A stretch of 46,404 nt of DNA from Gammaproteobacteria bacterium (GCA_020053945.1 JAGVME010000032.1:1-46404), one strand, 5' to 3'; positions 30,406 to 41,234 are shown, counted from the first letter of the stretch. Made by a program: numbers and translations. Notes: a model not told the origin generated them from the letters alone.

Positions 30406-31604
30406 GGAATGGCTCCTGGGTTGTGGGGGGTATTTGTGCCGGTTCGGTTGGCATAATTCTGCGCCACCCAGTGCTGGTAATTGCCGCTGGTGACATTCCC
30501 TACCCAAACTTTATTGTCCAGATACCAGCGCACGGTCTTGCGCAAGCCGGTTTCGAAGGTTTCCTGGGGCACCCAGCCCAGGTCGCGCGCGATTTTGCGG
30601 GCATCAATGGCATAACGGCGGTCGTGGCCGGGACGGTCTTTGACGTAGGTGATGAGTGATGCGTGGGGGACATGCGCCGCATCAGGGCTATATTCATCAA
30701 GAAGGGCGCACACGGTATGCACAACATCGAGGTTGGTTTTTTCATTCCAGCCACCAATGTTATAAACCTCGCCAATTTTGCCCTGGGCCAATACGGCACG
30801 GATCGCCGCGCAGTGATCCCCCACATACAACCAGTCGCGGACATTTTGGCCGTCGCCATACACCGGCAAAGGGCGGCCTTGGGTGGCGTTAAGGATCATC
30901 AGGGCAATGAGCTTTTCCGGAAATTGGTACGGGCCGTAGTTGTTGGAGCAGTTGGTGGTTAAGGTGGGCAGGCCGTAAGTGTGGTGATAGGCGCGCACCA
31001 GATGATCGGAAGCGGCCTTGGAAGCGGAGTATGGGCTGTTTGGGGCGTAGGGGGTGGTTTCGCTGAACGGCGGATCCTGCGCGCTTAGGGAGCCGTAAAC
31101 TTCGTCGGTGGACACATGCAGGAAACGGAACGCGGCTTTTTCATCGCCCGCTAAAGTGTTCCAGTAAGCGCGCGCCTCTTCGAGGAGATTAAAAGTGCCT
31201 ACAACATTCGTTTGGATAAAATCGCCGGGGGCGTGGATAGAACGGTCGACATGGCTTTCTGCGGCAAAATTCACTATCGCGCGGGGGCGGTGGGTAGCAA
31301 GTAACTGCCGCACCAACACCCGGTCGCCAATATCACCTTGCACAAAAATATGCCGGGAGTTACCCTGCAGGCTGGTCAGGTTATCCATATTCCCGGCATA
31401 GGTCAGCTTGTCCAGATTCACGACTGAATCCGCCGCACACGGAGGTGCCAGTGGCGTGGAAGGCAGGATGCCGTGAACGGCCGCCGCACACGGAGGTGGC
31501 AGTACTGCCCCAGGCCGGGTGCCGGAAGCGTCCGCCTCCTGGGCGATCCAGTCCAACACAAAATTCGACCCAATAAAGCCTGCACCACCTGTGACTAGAA
31601 TCAT
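30402..31604 (-). CDS. rfbB: dTDP-glucose 4,6-dehydratase RfbB with a repeat-derived insertion near the N-terminus
   Basis: [54 protein letters not shown]. Extra segment between IAQE and [13 protein letters not shown]. Confidence 0.95.
   Translation of the reverse strand: MILVTGGAGFIGSNFVLDWIAQEADASGTRPGAVLPPPCAAAVHGILPSTPLAPPCAADSVVNLDKLTYAGNMDNLTSLQGNSRHIFVQGDIGDRVLVRQLLATHRPRAIVNFAAESHVDRSIHAPGDFIQTNVVGTFNLLEEARAYWNTLAGDEKAAFRFLHVSTDEVYGSLSAQDPPFSETTPYAPNSPYSASKAASDHLVRAYHHTYGLPTLTTNCSNNYGPYQFPEKLIALMILNATQGRPLPVYGDGQNVRDWLYVGDHCAAIRAVLAQGKIGEVYNIGGWNEKTNLDVVHTVCALLDEYSPDAAHVPHASLITYVKDRPGHDRRYAIDARKIARDLGWVPQETFETGLRKTVRWYLDNKVWVGNVTSGNYQHWVAQNYANRTGTNTPHNPGAIP
31430..31536. repeat. Tandem pair of the 51-bp GC-rich repeat inside rfbB
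   Basis: Unit 1 31430-31480 and unit 2 31481-31531, both starting CCGCCGCACACGGAGGTG, followed by CCGCC. Confidence 0.88.
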
Positions 31605-31950
31605 CCCCGTTTCCTCCTTTTGTTGAAATTCCATAAACATCCCCTACCCCTACCCTTCAGGCAGGAGGCATATTCCCTGTTATTTGTGCGGTGCCGCAAA
31701 TGACAGGAAATGATGATAATCAACGCTGAGCCAAAATGGTTGCCCTGAGGAACCGAATAAATTTAACCCATGCAAAATTAACTACTTTTAAATCAGCACC
31801 TCAGGATCATTCAACAATTTATCTTAAGCAATAGTTTAGCATGTTGCCTACCTTCGGCTGGATCATTTCCAACGCCTGAGGCAAAGGCAAGCCACCGCGA
31901 TGAGGCGAAACTTCAATTATTTTTAAGGGTTATGCATTTTTTAAAATTCG

Positions 31951-32063
31951 CATCTGGCTAAAGTATAACCGCTTTCTGCCGCTAACCTAATCAAGAGTAT
32001 TTCTTTGACCTCCTTAATATTAGAATTTACTAACACTAAGAGAGTTGCCTTTAGCCGCAGATG
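31951..32063. repeat. Imperfect inverted repeat spanning 113 bp upstream of the orphan secreted gene
   Basis: CATCTGGCTAAAG (31951-31963) versus CTTTAGCCGCAGATG (32049-32063), complementary apart from a 2-nt indel. Confidence 0.4.
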
Positions 32064-32088
32064 GGCGCTACTCATACCAGGATAGATA

Positions 32089-33105
32089 ATGCAGAATCTC
32101 AGCAAAAAACTATTGATGTGGCTACCGGGATGCATTTTGCTGGCGTTCAATACGGCATCCCTGGCCGCAGATTTTTCTTTTAACTGGACACGTCAGACTT
32201 CCCCCTCCTTTAATTTCGGCTATCTCAACTGTAACCGGGGAGATGGATCCAGTAATTGCGGCCTGGGTTTCGGCAGCGATGCCGACAAAACACCGTTCCT
32301 TCAAGAAGAAGTCACCATTGGCGGGGTAAATTATTTTCATGTGATCATAGGCGCCACGGATAGCGCCGGTAATCCCATCAACCCAACCACAGACAATCTG
32401 TCGACAATTCCCTTTGCCCAGGAAGTCTTCATCCAAATCCAGTCGGGCACCGACTGTAATGCTACCGCCTGCTCTTTCAGCGGTGGGGATATACAATCAG
32501 GCTTTGGTGGGGGGGGCAGCGGTGATGATCCTTTACGTAACAATGTGGCCTTTACCGGCAACGCTACTGGCTTTCCTACCCGCATGGGAATGAAACAAGT
32601 AATCAATGAATCTGATATGGCGCAAACTTTCCTTAAGCACAGCCTTGCCCTTAAACCCAAAATCACGCAAACCATCACCACCGCTGACATGGTAGCCAAC
32701 TTCGGCCTGGATATGACCAACAGTAATTACAGCACCAATACTACCCCCGGGCTGATCACTAATACCGTTACCTTGATCGGCGCCAACGCTGGCATACAGG
32801 GCAATTTCGATGCCACTGCCGCCGCTACAAATTTCACTACGGCCAATGCGCAAATCTCCAACATCACCGGTGGACGCTATACCTATGTTGCAGGCTCGGG
32901 TTGGAATGGCATGACGACAACATTCACGCCCGGCACCTACACATACGTAGATAATGGCAGCGCTAATTTGACGACGCTGGACTGGAACGCGTTCCGCTCA
33001 CCGACAGATAATTTTATGCGGTTCGGCACTACCCCTGGAACCCGTCTGCGGGGAGGAAGTGACTGCAAGAGCGGCGGAGCGACAACGCCTCCCGCTGGCT
33101 GCTAA
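32089..33105 (+). CDS. Secreted protein of unknown function
   Basis: Signal peptide MQNLSKKLLMWLPGCILLAFNTASLAADF; Gly/Thr/Asn-rich mature region; three Cys pairs; no family recognised. Confidence 0.75.
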   Translation: MQNLSKKLLMWLPGCILLAFNTASLAADFSFNWTRQTSPSFNFGYLNCNRGDGSSNCGLGFGSDADKTPFLQEEVTIGGVNYFHVIIGATDSAGNPINPTTDNLSTIPFAQEVFIQIQSGTDCNATACSFSGGDIQSGFGGGGSGDDPLRNNVAFTGNATGFPTRMGMKQVINESDMAQTFLKHSLALKPKITQTITTADMVANFGLDMTNSNYSTNTTPGLITNTVTLIGANAGIQGNFDATAAATNFTTANAQISNITGGRYTYVAGSGWNGMTTTFTPGTYTYVDNGSANLTTLDWNAFRSPTDNFMRFGTTPGTRLRGGSDCKSGGATTPPAGC

Positions 33106-33173
33106 ATCGCACATCCATCAGCATGACGGGAAAGCTGAATCCGACGGATGGAGATTAACCGGGCAAAGCTAAC

Positions 33174-33698
33174 TCAATGAGGTGGTTTCTGCATTAATTT
33201 GTCAGTGTAGGCCATGGCCACGGCCGACACCACGAAGGTAAGGTGGATGATCACTTGCCATTGCATGGTTTTTTCATCAAGGTGTGGGGCATTGATAAAA
33301 GTTTTGAGGAGGTGAATGGAGGAAATGCCAATTAAAGCCATGGAGAGTTTGATCTTCATGGTACTGGCGTTGACATGGCCCAGCCATTCGGGATGATCAG
33401 GATGGTCTTCTTTATAAAGCCGTGAAACAAATGTTTCATATCCGCCAATAATTACCATAATCAATAAATTGGCGATCATCACCACATCAATCAAGCCCAA
33501 CACGATGAGCATTATCTCGGTTTCACCGATAGTAGCGGTTTTCACTACAAGATGGGCAAGTTCTATCATGAAATGATAAACATAGACCCCTTGCGCGATG
33601 ATCAACCCCACGTAGAGGGGCGCTTGCAGCCAGCGGCTCCAGAAGATAAAGGTACGCAATAGATTCATTGATTGTGAGGAGGGAGCTTTATTTTCCAT
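33174..33698 (-). CDS. YqhA/TIGR00645-family inner membrane protein
   Basis: [59 protein letters not shown]. Confidence 0.9.
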   Translation of the reverse strand: MENKAPSSQSMNLLRTFIFWSRWLQAPLYVGLIIAQGVYVYHFMIELAHLVVKTATIGETEIMLIVLGLIDVVMIANLLIMVIIGGYETFVSRLYKEDHPDHPEWLGHVNASTMKIKLSMALIGISSIHLLKTFINAPHLDEKTMQWQVIIHLTFVVSAVAMAYTDKLMQKPPH

Positions 33699-33731
33699 AA
33701 AAATATTGTAGTGATTATCCTGTGGGTTTCG

Positions 33732-34748
33732 TCATTCTACCTTATTTGATGAGGCCCGCACCACCATATCCAACGCGGCCTGAAGCGCTGCCTCCAAGCT
33801 CCCGGTGTCAGCCTCGCCGGTTCCCGCCAGATCCAGCGCCGTGCCATGGTCCACGGAAGTACGAATCATCGGCAAGCCCAGCGTAATATTGATGGCGCGG
33901 CCAAAACCGGCGTATTTGAGCACCGGCAAGCCTTGGTCGTGGTACATTGCCAAGACGGCGTCTGCGGTTTGTAAATACTTGGGGATGAATAAAGTATCGG
34001 CCGGCAACGGGCCTGTAAGCCGCATCCCCACTCCCCGCAATTTTTCCAGCACAGGCGCAATAACCTGAACCTCTTCGGCGCCCAGGTGGCCGTTTTCGCC
34101 AGCATGGGGATTCAGCCCGCAGACTAAAATATGCGGGTCATCCACCCCCAGCCGGGCGCGCAGGTCATGGTGCAACACGCGCAACACCGCCTCCAGGCCC
34201 TGCGGGGTAATGGCGTCGGCCACATCGCGCAGCGGCAAGTGGGTGGTGGCTAGCGCCACCCGCAACCCGGGCACCGCCAGCATCATTACCACTTGCGGAG
34301 CCTGGGTAAAATCCGCCAAAAATTCCGTATGGCCGGTGAAGGCGATGCCCGCGTCATTAATAATGCTTTTTTGCACCGGCCCGGTAACCAAGGCATCACA
34401 CTGACCACCCAGGCACGCGGCACCCGCGACCCGCAATGTCTCCAGCACATACGGCGCGTTGGCCCGATTTAACTTGCCGCATTGCACAGGCGCGGCCAAG
34501 GGCACGGGCACTACCTTAAGCGTGCCAATACCGTGCTTTGTCCCCATCCGGCAACGCGACTGCATGGCATCGGCATCCAACACTTGTAATTGCAGCGGCA
34601 AGCCCAACTGCCGGGCACGCTGCGCCAGCAAATCAGGGTCGGCCACTACCACCAGCTCGGCATCCCACGGCCGCTGGGCGATGCCTATGCACAGGTCGGG
34701 GCCGATGCCGGCGGGTTCACCGGGGGTGAGGGCGATGCGGGGGATCAT
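33732..34748 (-). CDS. pdxA: 4-hydroxythreonine-4-phosphate dehydrogenase PdxA
   Basis: [62 protein letters not shown]. Confidence 0.95.
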   Translation of the reverse strand: MIPRIALTPGEPAGIGPDLCIGIAQRPWDAELVVVADPDLLAQRARQLGLPLQLQVLDADAMQSRCRMGTKHGIGTLKVVPVPLAAPVQCGKLNRANAPYVLETLRVAGAACLGGQCDALVTGPVQKSIINDAGIAFTGHTEFLADFTQAPQVVMMLAVPGLRVALATTHLPLRDVADAITPQGLEAVLRVLHHDLRARLGVDDPHILVCGLNPHAGENGHLGAEEVQVIAPVLEKLRGVGMRLTGPLPADTLFIPKYLQTADAVLAMYHDQGLPVLKYAGFGRAINITLGLPMIRTSVDHGTALDLAGTGEADTGSLEAALQAALDMVVRASSNKVE

Positions 34749-34751
34749 GGC

Positions 34752-34810
34752 TTAGGATTATCCTAAAAACATCAGTTGGAACCTACAGCGAGCGTCCATG
34801 TTTTTAGGAT
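34752..34810 (-). promoter_or_regulatory. Competing inverted repeats in the surA-pdxA gap overlapping the pdxA ribosome-binding region
   Basis: ATCCTAAAAACAT (34760-34772) / ATGTTTTTAGGAT (34798-34810), 13 bp perfect, plus the local palindrome TTAGGATTATCCTAA (34752-34766). Confidence 0.55.
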
Positions 34811-36162
34811 TATGAAGCCGCACCATCAGTGCGATATTCCACATACGCTTCATCGCGCAGGCGCCGCAGCCAGTTTTGGTATTCTTCTTCGATCTTGCGG
34901 CTGCGTAACGCTTCCTGGGCCTGGTTACGCGTATACTCTTCAGTATTGTCATGCTCACGGCGTTCTTGCACCTGCACAATGTGCCAGCCAAATTCACTCT
35001 TGAATGGGGAGCTGACCTGTCCAGGTTGCAAGCCATTCATGGCCTCTTCAAAAGCGGGCACCATATCACCCGGGCTTACCCAATCCAGGCTACCGCCTTT
35101 TGCGGCGCTGATTGTGTCATCGGACACGCTACGCGCCAGTTCGGTGAAATCCTCGCCTTTTCTGATGCGTTGCGCCAACTGCTCCAAACGGATGCTGGCG
35201 TCATCGTCGGTAACCAGTTCAGAGGTGCGGATTAAAATATGCCGTGCCAAGGTTTGCGTGACCGTATGGCGCTTGCCGCCCCGGTAATCGAGCAGTTTAA
35301 TGATATGAAAACCGCTTGGGCTACGGATAATGCCGCTTAACGCCCCAACCTTCATGCTAAGCGCCTGGGCAGCGAATAATGAGGGTAATTGCCCCGCGCT
35401 CCGCCAGCCCAAATCACCGCCTTCGAGCGCCTGCTGGCCATCGGACACGGCGATTGCCGTTTCTTTAAAATCAGCGCCGCTTTCTGCCCCACTATCTACT
35501 TTGGCTTGCAATTTTTCGAGGACTTTTTCAGCTTTTCCCCGTGTCGCCTGCAATTGCTCAGGCGTGGCGGCTTCCGGCAAGGCGATTAAGATATGCCCCA
35601 AACGGTACTCGTCGTCTGATTTGCCTTGGCGTGCCTGCGCGGCAAGAAACTGTGAAACTTCCTGGTCCGTCACGGCGACGCGGCTATCTACCTGACGCTG
35701 GCGTAGCCGTGTGACCGTAATCTCGTCACGGATGTCTTCGCGGAATTTATCAAAACTGAAACCATCTTTTTCAAGCACGGCGCGAAATTCGGTTAATGAC
35801 AATTTATTTTGCGCGGCAATCCTGTTAATGGCCCGGTTCAATGTGTCATCATCCACGCGTATGCCCGTATTGGCGGCCAACTGCAACTGCAAACGGCTGG
35901 AAATCAACCGTTCCAGAACCTGTTTTTGCAAAACCTCCTCCGCCGGAGCGGGGGTGTTTTGCTGGCGCAATTGCTGTTTGATGACAAGCGTCCGGTCATC
36001 CAGCTCACTGCGCGTAATCACCGTATCATTGACGATAGCCACAATGCTGTCTATTTCCACCCGGGTGCCAGAGGGCGATGAAGAGGGGGCGGCCGCTATC
36101 GCCAGTGGGGACGCCAGTTGGGATAGTAGCAACGCCAAACCTAACAACATTTTCTGAATCAT
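34810..36162 (-). CDS. surA: Periplasmic chaperone / peptidyl-prolyl isomerase SurA
   Basis: SurA N-domain (IVAIVNDTVITRSELDDR), two parvulin domains (HILIALPEA...; RHILIRTSELVTDDDA...). Confidence 0.95.
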   Translation of the reverse strand: MIQKMLLGLALLLSQLASPLAIAAAPSSSPSGTRVEIDSIVAIVNDTVITRSELDDRTLVIKQQLRQQNTPAPAEEVLQKQVLERLISSRLQLQLAANTGIRVDDDTLNRAINRIAAQNKLSLTEFRAVLEKDGFSFDKFREDIRDEITVTRLRQRQVDSRVAVTDQEVSQFLAAQARQGKSDDEYRLGHILIALPEAATPEQLQATRGKAEKVLEKLQAKVDSGAESGADFKETAIAVSDGQQALEGGDLGWRSAGQLPSLFAAQALSMKVGALSGIIRSPSGFHIIKLLDYRGGKRHTVTQTLARHILIRTSELVTDDDASIRLEQLAQRIRKGEDFTELARSVSDDTISAAKGGSLDWVSPGDMVPAFEEAMNGLQPGQVSSPFKSEFGWHIVQVQERREHDNTEEYTRNQAQEALRSRKIEEEYQNWLRRLRDEAYVEYRTDGAAS

Positions 36163-36182
36163 TTACTTTGAACCCTCTTCCT

Positions 36183-36211
36183 AACCCTCTCCCACCTTAC
36201 GGGAGGGGGTT
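36183..36211. terminator. Hairpin between lptD and surA
   Basis: AACCCTCTCCC/GGGAGGGGGTT stem with one non-Watson-Crick position. Confidence 0.4.
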
Positions 36212-36233
36212 AAATATATAATTGGACACTCGC

Positions 36234-38489
36234 TTAAGGCTCATCCTGATAGCCTAAAATACCACGTTCCAGCACCGTTCTAACGGATTGTCCGACACTC
36301 ATCAGGCCTTTGAGTTCCAATTGCATAAGCAGCGACCCGCTCATCTCCCCGGTTGAGGTCAGATTGCGGCGGTTGACTATGGTAAACGCCCAGCAGCAGC
36401 TATTATATTCCAATCCTGCCAGTGATTCTAAAATACGGTTGTCCGGCAAGGAATAATACCAGCGGCCGATGAAGTTCCACTGCCGGTGCAAGGGGAAAAA
36501 GGCCGATATGTCAACCTGGTCAGATTGATCGCGGCGGTACCGGTAAGCCAGGTTAAGAATACTGTTTTTATGCGGATTATATTTCATCTGCAGCGAGCCG
36601 CGTTCAATCTGTTCAAGGTACGGATTCCAGTAGGCATCCGCCGTGGCTCCCCAGTTGCGCGATAACGCGGCCGCGGCCTCTGCCACCACATCTGAAGAAG
36701 GGCGCGTTTCTATAGCGCCACCCGGAAACACCACTCGCCGGTCTTGAAAATAATAAATTTGCCCCAGGCTGAGCCGCATATACTCCACCCCACTGTCCTG
36801 CCCGAGGACCCGCGTGGTAAGCGCCGCACTGGCTTGATTGGCATCACCGACACGGTCCACCCCGCTAAAGCGATTGTCGCGAAACAGTTGTAAAAAATTA
36901 AAATCCATGACGCCGCTGTCAAATACCGGCAAAGCTGACTGGTCGCGGTAAGGTGCGTACAGATAAAAAAGGCGCGGTTCTAGGGTGTGCACTAAGGAGC
37001 CCTTCCCTTCCCCGTCACGGCCCCACGCCATATCACGCTCGAGAAAAAGGCCATTATCCAGCGTGACCACCGGCACAGTGCGTGTCAATGCGGAGGCTGT
37101 GCCGGGCGCGGGATTATTGAGGCCATAACGCGTATAGCGCAGGCTCACCCGGGGTATCACAAACCCTGCCGCACGCTGGAGCGGCCAACTCAGCTCAGGT
37201 TGTAAATCCAGGCGTGACCCGGTGAGGCGATCCTCCTGGTCGAAGCGTACCCATTCACTTTGCAGGCGATACGCCATCCCCGTATCAAACTGTGCTTCAT
37301 CCACCGGTTTATCATAGGTAAACACCATTTGTGGAACACGCCGATAAGGGCGCGCGGCTGAGGGCACGGTATTGTCCACCGGCTGAAAACCCTGCACGCG
37401 CCCCAGAAAATAAATATTTTCCCGCAGATAACTGAGGTCAAGACGGCGCTCCATATGGGTAACGCTGGCGATGTTCAAGCCACTGCCAAAATTACTCAGG
37501 TAATCTTTATCGGATACATAATTAAAAAGCAAATCGCTGTTCCAGTACGGCGTAAGATTAACCCTATGCTGGTAAGCGGCGGCCAGGCGATCTTTGCCGT
37601 ACAGCTTGTCGCCCGACAAATAGCCGACATTCATCTGCCCGCCGCTGCCACGGTTAAGGTAACGGAACTCCGTATCCACTAACACACCGCGCTCCGTCAT
37701 GATGCGCGGCGTAACGGTAGCGTCCCGGTGTGGCGCAAGGTTCAGGTAATAAGGGATACGCACATCGATGCCCGATAGCGATGAGGTACCAATCTGCGGA
37801 ATCAGAAATCCGGTTTTGCGCGCATTGGTAATCGGAAAAGAAATATACGGAATATATAAAAACGGCACGCCCATAAAGCGCACTGTGGCATTGTAGGCTT
37901 CACCCATACCGCTCTCTTGATCAAGCTTCACGCGCGGCGCTTTTAACAGCCAGGCTTCGCGGCCGGGGTCACAGGTGGTATAAGCCGCGCCTTTCAGCCG
38001 CGTTACGTTCGCATTATCCCTGATAACAACCCGGGCACTGCCGCGCGCATGCTGTTCCGCAAAACGAAACCGGGCATTATCAAAATGGCCTTTTTCGGTT
38101 TCCAGCTCCACAAAACCCGCATCACCCGTCACCTCCATCACATCACTTTGATAGTGGACATTGCCATTCGCCTCAGCGGTATCTTTGGCTTCATCATAAA
38201 TAACCGTATCCGCCGCCAGTTTCTCTGTCGCACGGCGCAGTAAAACATCACCGCTAAATACCGAAAGGCTATCATCGCGCATCACCGCGTTATCTGCATC
38301 CACCACCGTGGGGAACTTTTCTGGGGGAGAGGGGGTCAGGCTGCGCGGTTTGGGGGCGGCATGGGTATGGCATAACGCCCAGGAGGCCTCACTCGACAAA
38401 GGTGTGGCGGCAGAAACCGCGGTCATAGAAACCCATAGCCCAAAAAAAAGGCAGCATTGGCCTGCGCGTGTGGATAAAGGATAGTTCAC
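36234..38489 (-). CDS. lptD: LPS-assembly protein LptD
   Basis: OstA-like domain then barrel: LPYISFPITNARKTGFLIPQIGTSSLSGIDVRIPYYLNLAPHRDATVTPRIMTERGVLVDTEFRYL. Confidence 0.95.
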   Translation of the reverse strand: MNYPLSTRAGQCCLFFGLWVSMTAVSAATPLSSEASWALCHTHAAPKPRSLTPSPPEKFPTVVDADNAVMRDDSLSVFSGDVLLRRATEKLAADTVIYDEAKDTAEANGNVHYQSDVMEVTGDAGFVELETEKGHFDNARFRFAEQHARGSARVVIRDNANVTRLKGAAYTTCDPGREAWLLKAPRVKLDQESGMGEAYNATVRFMGVPFLYIPYISFPITNARKTGFLIPQIGTSSLSGIDVRIPYYLNLAPHRDATVTPRIMTERGVLVDTEFRYLNRGSGGQMNVGYLSGDKLYGKDRLAAAYQHRVNLTPYWNSDLLFNYVSDKDYLSNFGSGLNIASVTHMERRLDLSYLRENIYFLGRVQGFQPVDNTVPSAARPYRRVPQMVFTYDKPVDEAQFDTGMAYRLQSEWVRFDQEDRLTGSRLDLQPELSWPLQRAAGFVIPRVSLRYTRYGLNNPAPGTASALTRTVPVVTLDNGLFLERDMAWGRDGEGKGSLVHTLEPRLFYLYAPYRDQSALPVFDSGVMDFNFLQLFRDNRFSGVDRVGDANQASAALTTRVLGQDSGVEYMRLSLGQIYYFQDRRVVFPGGAIETRPSSDVVAEAAAALSRNWGATADAYWNPYLEQIERGSLQMKYNPHKNSILNLAYRYRRDQSDQVDISAFFPLHRQWNFIGRWYYSLPDNRILESLAGLEYNSCCWAFTIVNRRNLTSTGEMSGSLLMQLELKGLMSVGQSVRTVLERGILGYQDEP

Positions 38490-38620
38490 AGTTCCGCCAT
38501 ATTGATTGGGAATGGACTTAAATTGGGCGGAATAAAATTAAACCTAGATTTTCCAATAGCCCTGTACTACGGCCGCACCAGGCGCTGAATCTGCGCGGTA
38601 AAAATTCAATTGCCAACTGC

Positions 38621-38733
38621 GCACGGGGAGTGGACCCCTCGCTACGCTCTCCCCGTGCTTGCTCAAGGGGGAGAATCACGATTCTCCCCCTTGAGAATCC
38701 CCCATCGCCTTGTCCCCGCAGCTTGCTGCGGGG
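38621..38733. repeat. Three consecutive perfect hairpins between purF and lptD
   Basis: GCACGGGGAG/CTCCCCGTGC; CTCAAGGGGGAGAAT-cacg-ATTCTCCCCCTTGAG; CCCCGCAGC-tt-GCTGCGGGG. Confidence 0.75.
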
Positions 38734-38808
38734 AATTTCAAGATTAAAAAAAACCTGTCACCGTAGAGTGACTACGCCTCCTCTTATTCTGGTGTGCCCC
38801 TGTCGGGC

Positions 38809-40326
38809 TTAGGATACATTATACAAATCAATCATGGACGCTTCGGCATCACGGATTTGCGCCATTTTATTCAAATCACTGCGGCGCTGTTCGAGATGGT
38901 CGAGATACTCTTTAGTCACATCCCCCGTCACATATTCACCCGTAAATACCGAGGCATCAAAACGCTCCAGCCGGGGATTGCCTTTGCGCACTGATTCTAT
39001 CAGGTCGGCAAGATCCTGGAATATTAAACGGTCGGCGCCAATTTCTGTCGCCACTTCCGCATCGCTTCGGCCATGGGCAATGAGCTCCACCGCAGCGGGC
39101 ATGTCAATACCATAAACATTGGGATAACGCACGGGCGGGGAGGCAGAAGCGAAATAGACCCTACGGGCACCTGCTTCACGCGCCATTTGAATTATTTGTT
39201 GCGAGGTGGTGCCGCGCACAATCGAATCATCGACCAATAACACATTTTTGCGCTTGAATTCGAGGGGGATCGGGTTAAGTTTCTGGCGCACGGACTTCTT
39301 GCGCTGCTTTTGTCCGGGCATGATGAAAGTGCGGCCAATGTAGCGGTTTTTAATAAATCCTTCCCGGTAATTTACATTGAGGCGATTGGCGAGTTGCAGC
39401 GCGGCGGTGCGGCTGGTATCCGGGATGGGGATGACAACGTCAATGTCATGATCCGGCCATTCGCGGAGGATTTTATCGGCAAGTTTGTCGCCCATCCGCA
39501 GGCGCGCTTTATATACCGATACGTCATCAATAATCGAATCCGGGCGCGCCAGATAAACATATTCAAAAATACAGGGCGTATACACCGGAGCGTCTGCGCA
39601 TTGGTGTGTATGCAAACGGCCTTCCAGATCCACCGTAACAGCTTCACCTGGGGCAATGTCGCGGATACGCTGAAAGCCCAACGCATCGAGGGCGACACTT
39701 TCAGAGGCGATCATATATTCCGCGCCGACGTCGGTATCACGCTTGCCAAATACGACCGGGCGTATGCCATAGGGATCGCGGAAGCCCACAATGCCATACC
39801 CTGCAATTAATACCACCACGGCATAGCTACCGCGGCAACGGCGGTGCACACCCGCCACCGCATTGAAAATATCACGCTCACTTATTTTGAGTTTGCCTTG
39901 CGCCTGTAATTCATGGGCGAAAATATTCAGCAGGATTTCAGTGTCGGAATCCGTGTTGATGTGGCGGCGGTCTTCAATGAAGAGCTCTTGCTTAAGTTGC
40001 GGGGCATTGGTCAGGTTGCCGTTATGCGCAAGCGCGATGCCAAACGGTGAATTGACATAAAAAGGTTGCGCCTCGGCAGAGTTAGAACGTCCGGCGGTAG
40101 GGTAGCGTGTATGCCCAATGCCCATGTTACCGCGCAAATTCATCATGTGCCGTGAACGGAACACATCCCGCACCAGGCCGTTATCCTTGCGTAGATAAAA
40201 CTTGCCGTTGGCATCACACGTAACGATGCCTGCGGCGTCTTGCCCGCGATGTTGCAGCACGGTGAGCCCGTCATACAGGGACTGATTAACATTGCTGGTG
40301 GCGATGATACCGATAATGGCGCACAT
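38809..40326 (-). CDS. purF: Amidophosphoribosyltransferase PurF
   Basis: MCAIIGII N-terminal Cys; [34 protein letters not shown]. Confidence 0.97.
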   Translation of the reverse strand: MCAIIGIIATSNVNQSLYDGLTVLQHRGQDAAGIVTCDANGKFYLRKDNGLVRDVFRSRHMMNLRGNMGIGHTRYPTAGRSNSAEAQPFYVNSPFGIALAHNGNLTNAPQLKQELFIEDRRHINTDSDTEILLNIFAHELQAQGKLKISERDIFNAVAGVHRRCRGSYAVVVLIAGYGIVGFRDPYGIRPVVFGKRDTDVGAEYMIASESVALDALGFQRIRDIAPGEAVTVDLEGRLHTHQCADAPVYTPCIFEYVYLARPDSIIDDVSVYKARLRMGDKLADKILREWPDHDIDVVIPIPDTSRTAALQLANRLNVNYREGFIKNRYIGRTFIMPGQKQRKKSVRQKLNPIPLEFKRKNVLLVDDSIVRGTTSQQIIQMAREAGARRVYFASASPPVRYPNVYGIDMPAAVELIAHGRSDAEVATEIGADRLIFQDLADLIESVRKGNPRLERFDASVFTGEYVTGDVTKEYLDHLEQRRSDLNKMAQIRDAEASMIDLYNVS

Positions 40327-40370
40327 GGGGGGGTTACCTACTGTTGTAAACCAGGATGGTCCGAAATAAT

Positions 40371-40871
40371 TTAACGGTGGAATCTTTCAATAAAACTACG
40401 CGCGGCGCCGTGCGGCAACACGTCGCCCACCCATACCAGCAGCGTTTGAAAATAATCGACAAATATAGAGGCTTCCCACCACGGCGCGCGCACCAGGGGT
40501 GTCACATTCATTAGCATCACCAGCACGGCAATGATAACCACGCCACGCGCCAACCCAAAAAACATGCCGATGGAGCGGTCGAGGCTGCTCAGGCCGGTTT
40601 TGCGTACCAACTTGCTAATGATGTAGCTAATGACCCCGCCAAGGACCAAAGTCACCAAAAAAAGAATCACAAATGACATCACCAGCCGCGGCGAGGATGC
40701 CGTTATGACATCAACAAAAAGATCGGCAAGTTTAGGCGTATATTCGAGCGCCACCCAGAACGCCAGCACCCATACCAATAGCGACAATACTTCGCGGACA
40801 AAACCGCGCAACACACCCACCAGCACGGAAAGGCTGATGATGGCGAAAATGGAAATGTCGACCCAACTCAT
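40371..40871 (-). CDS. cvpA: CvpA family protein
   Basis: [41 protein letters not shown]; next to purF. Confidence 0.93.
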   Translation of the reverse strand: MSWVDISIFAIISLSVLVGVLRGFVREVLSLLVWVLAFWVALEYTPKLADLFVDVITASSPRLVMSFVILFLVTLVLGGVISYIISKLVRKTGLSSLDRSIGMFFGLARGVVIIAVLVMLMNVTPLVRAPWWEASIFVDYFQTLLVWVGDVLPHGAARSFIERFHR

Positions 40872-41195
40872 GTCCAATTCACGCCTGGCTCTAAGCATGA
40901 AGCTGGCGCATCATTGCGCCCCGTAGTCACTATCCATGGATACCGCAAAAAATCACCCTGCATTTAAAACAATCAAATACCGTATTGCTGTGCACTGACC
41001 ACAATGCCCACGTGCGCTGAAAACGATTTTTTAGCCCACTGAAAAACCCTTATTTTAGCAAATTGCGCACGATTTGACAAAGAAAGGAAACCACTGACGA
41101 AGGGATTATGGGAATCCCTAAAAATTCGATCGCCGTGCAGAGGATCACACGCGATAAGCCAATAGTTACAAAGGCTTGTGCCCTTCTAATCGGCA

Positions 41196-41234
41196 GCCCC
41201 AAAGTTGCGCCGCTTCGCTATGCAGCTTTGGGGC
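41196..41234. terminator. Stem-loop downstream of the arsM locus
   Basis: GCCCCAAAG/CTTTGGGGC perfect 9-bp stem, extended by TGC/GCA after a one-base mismatch. Confidence 0.5.

Noticed and set aside
31430-31536. CRISPR array
   Set aside because: Adjacent repeats have no unique spacers and lie inside a coding frame. No cas genes are visible.
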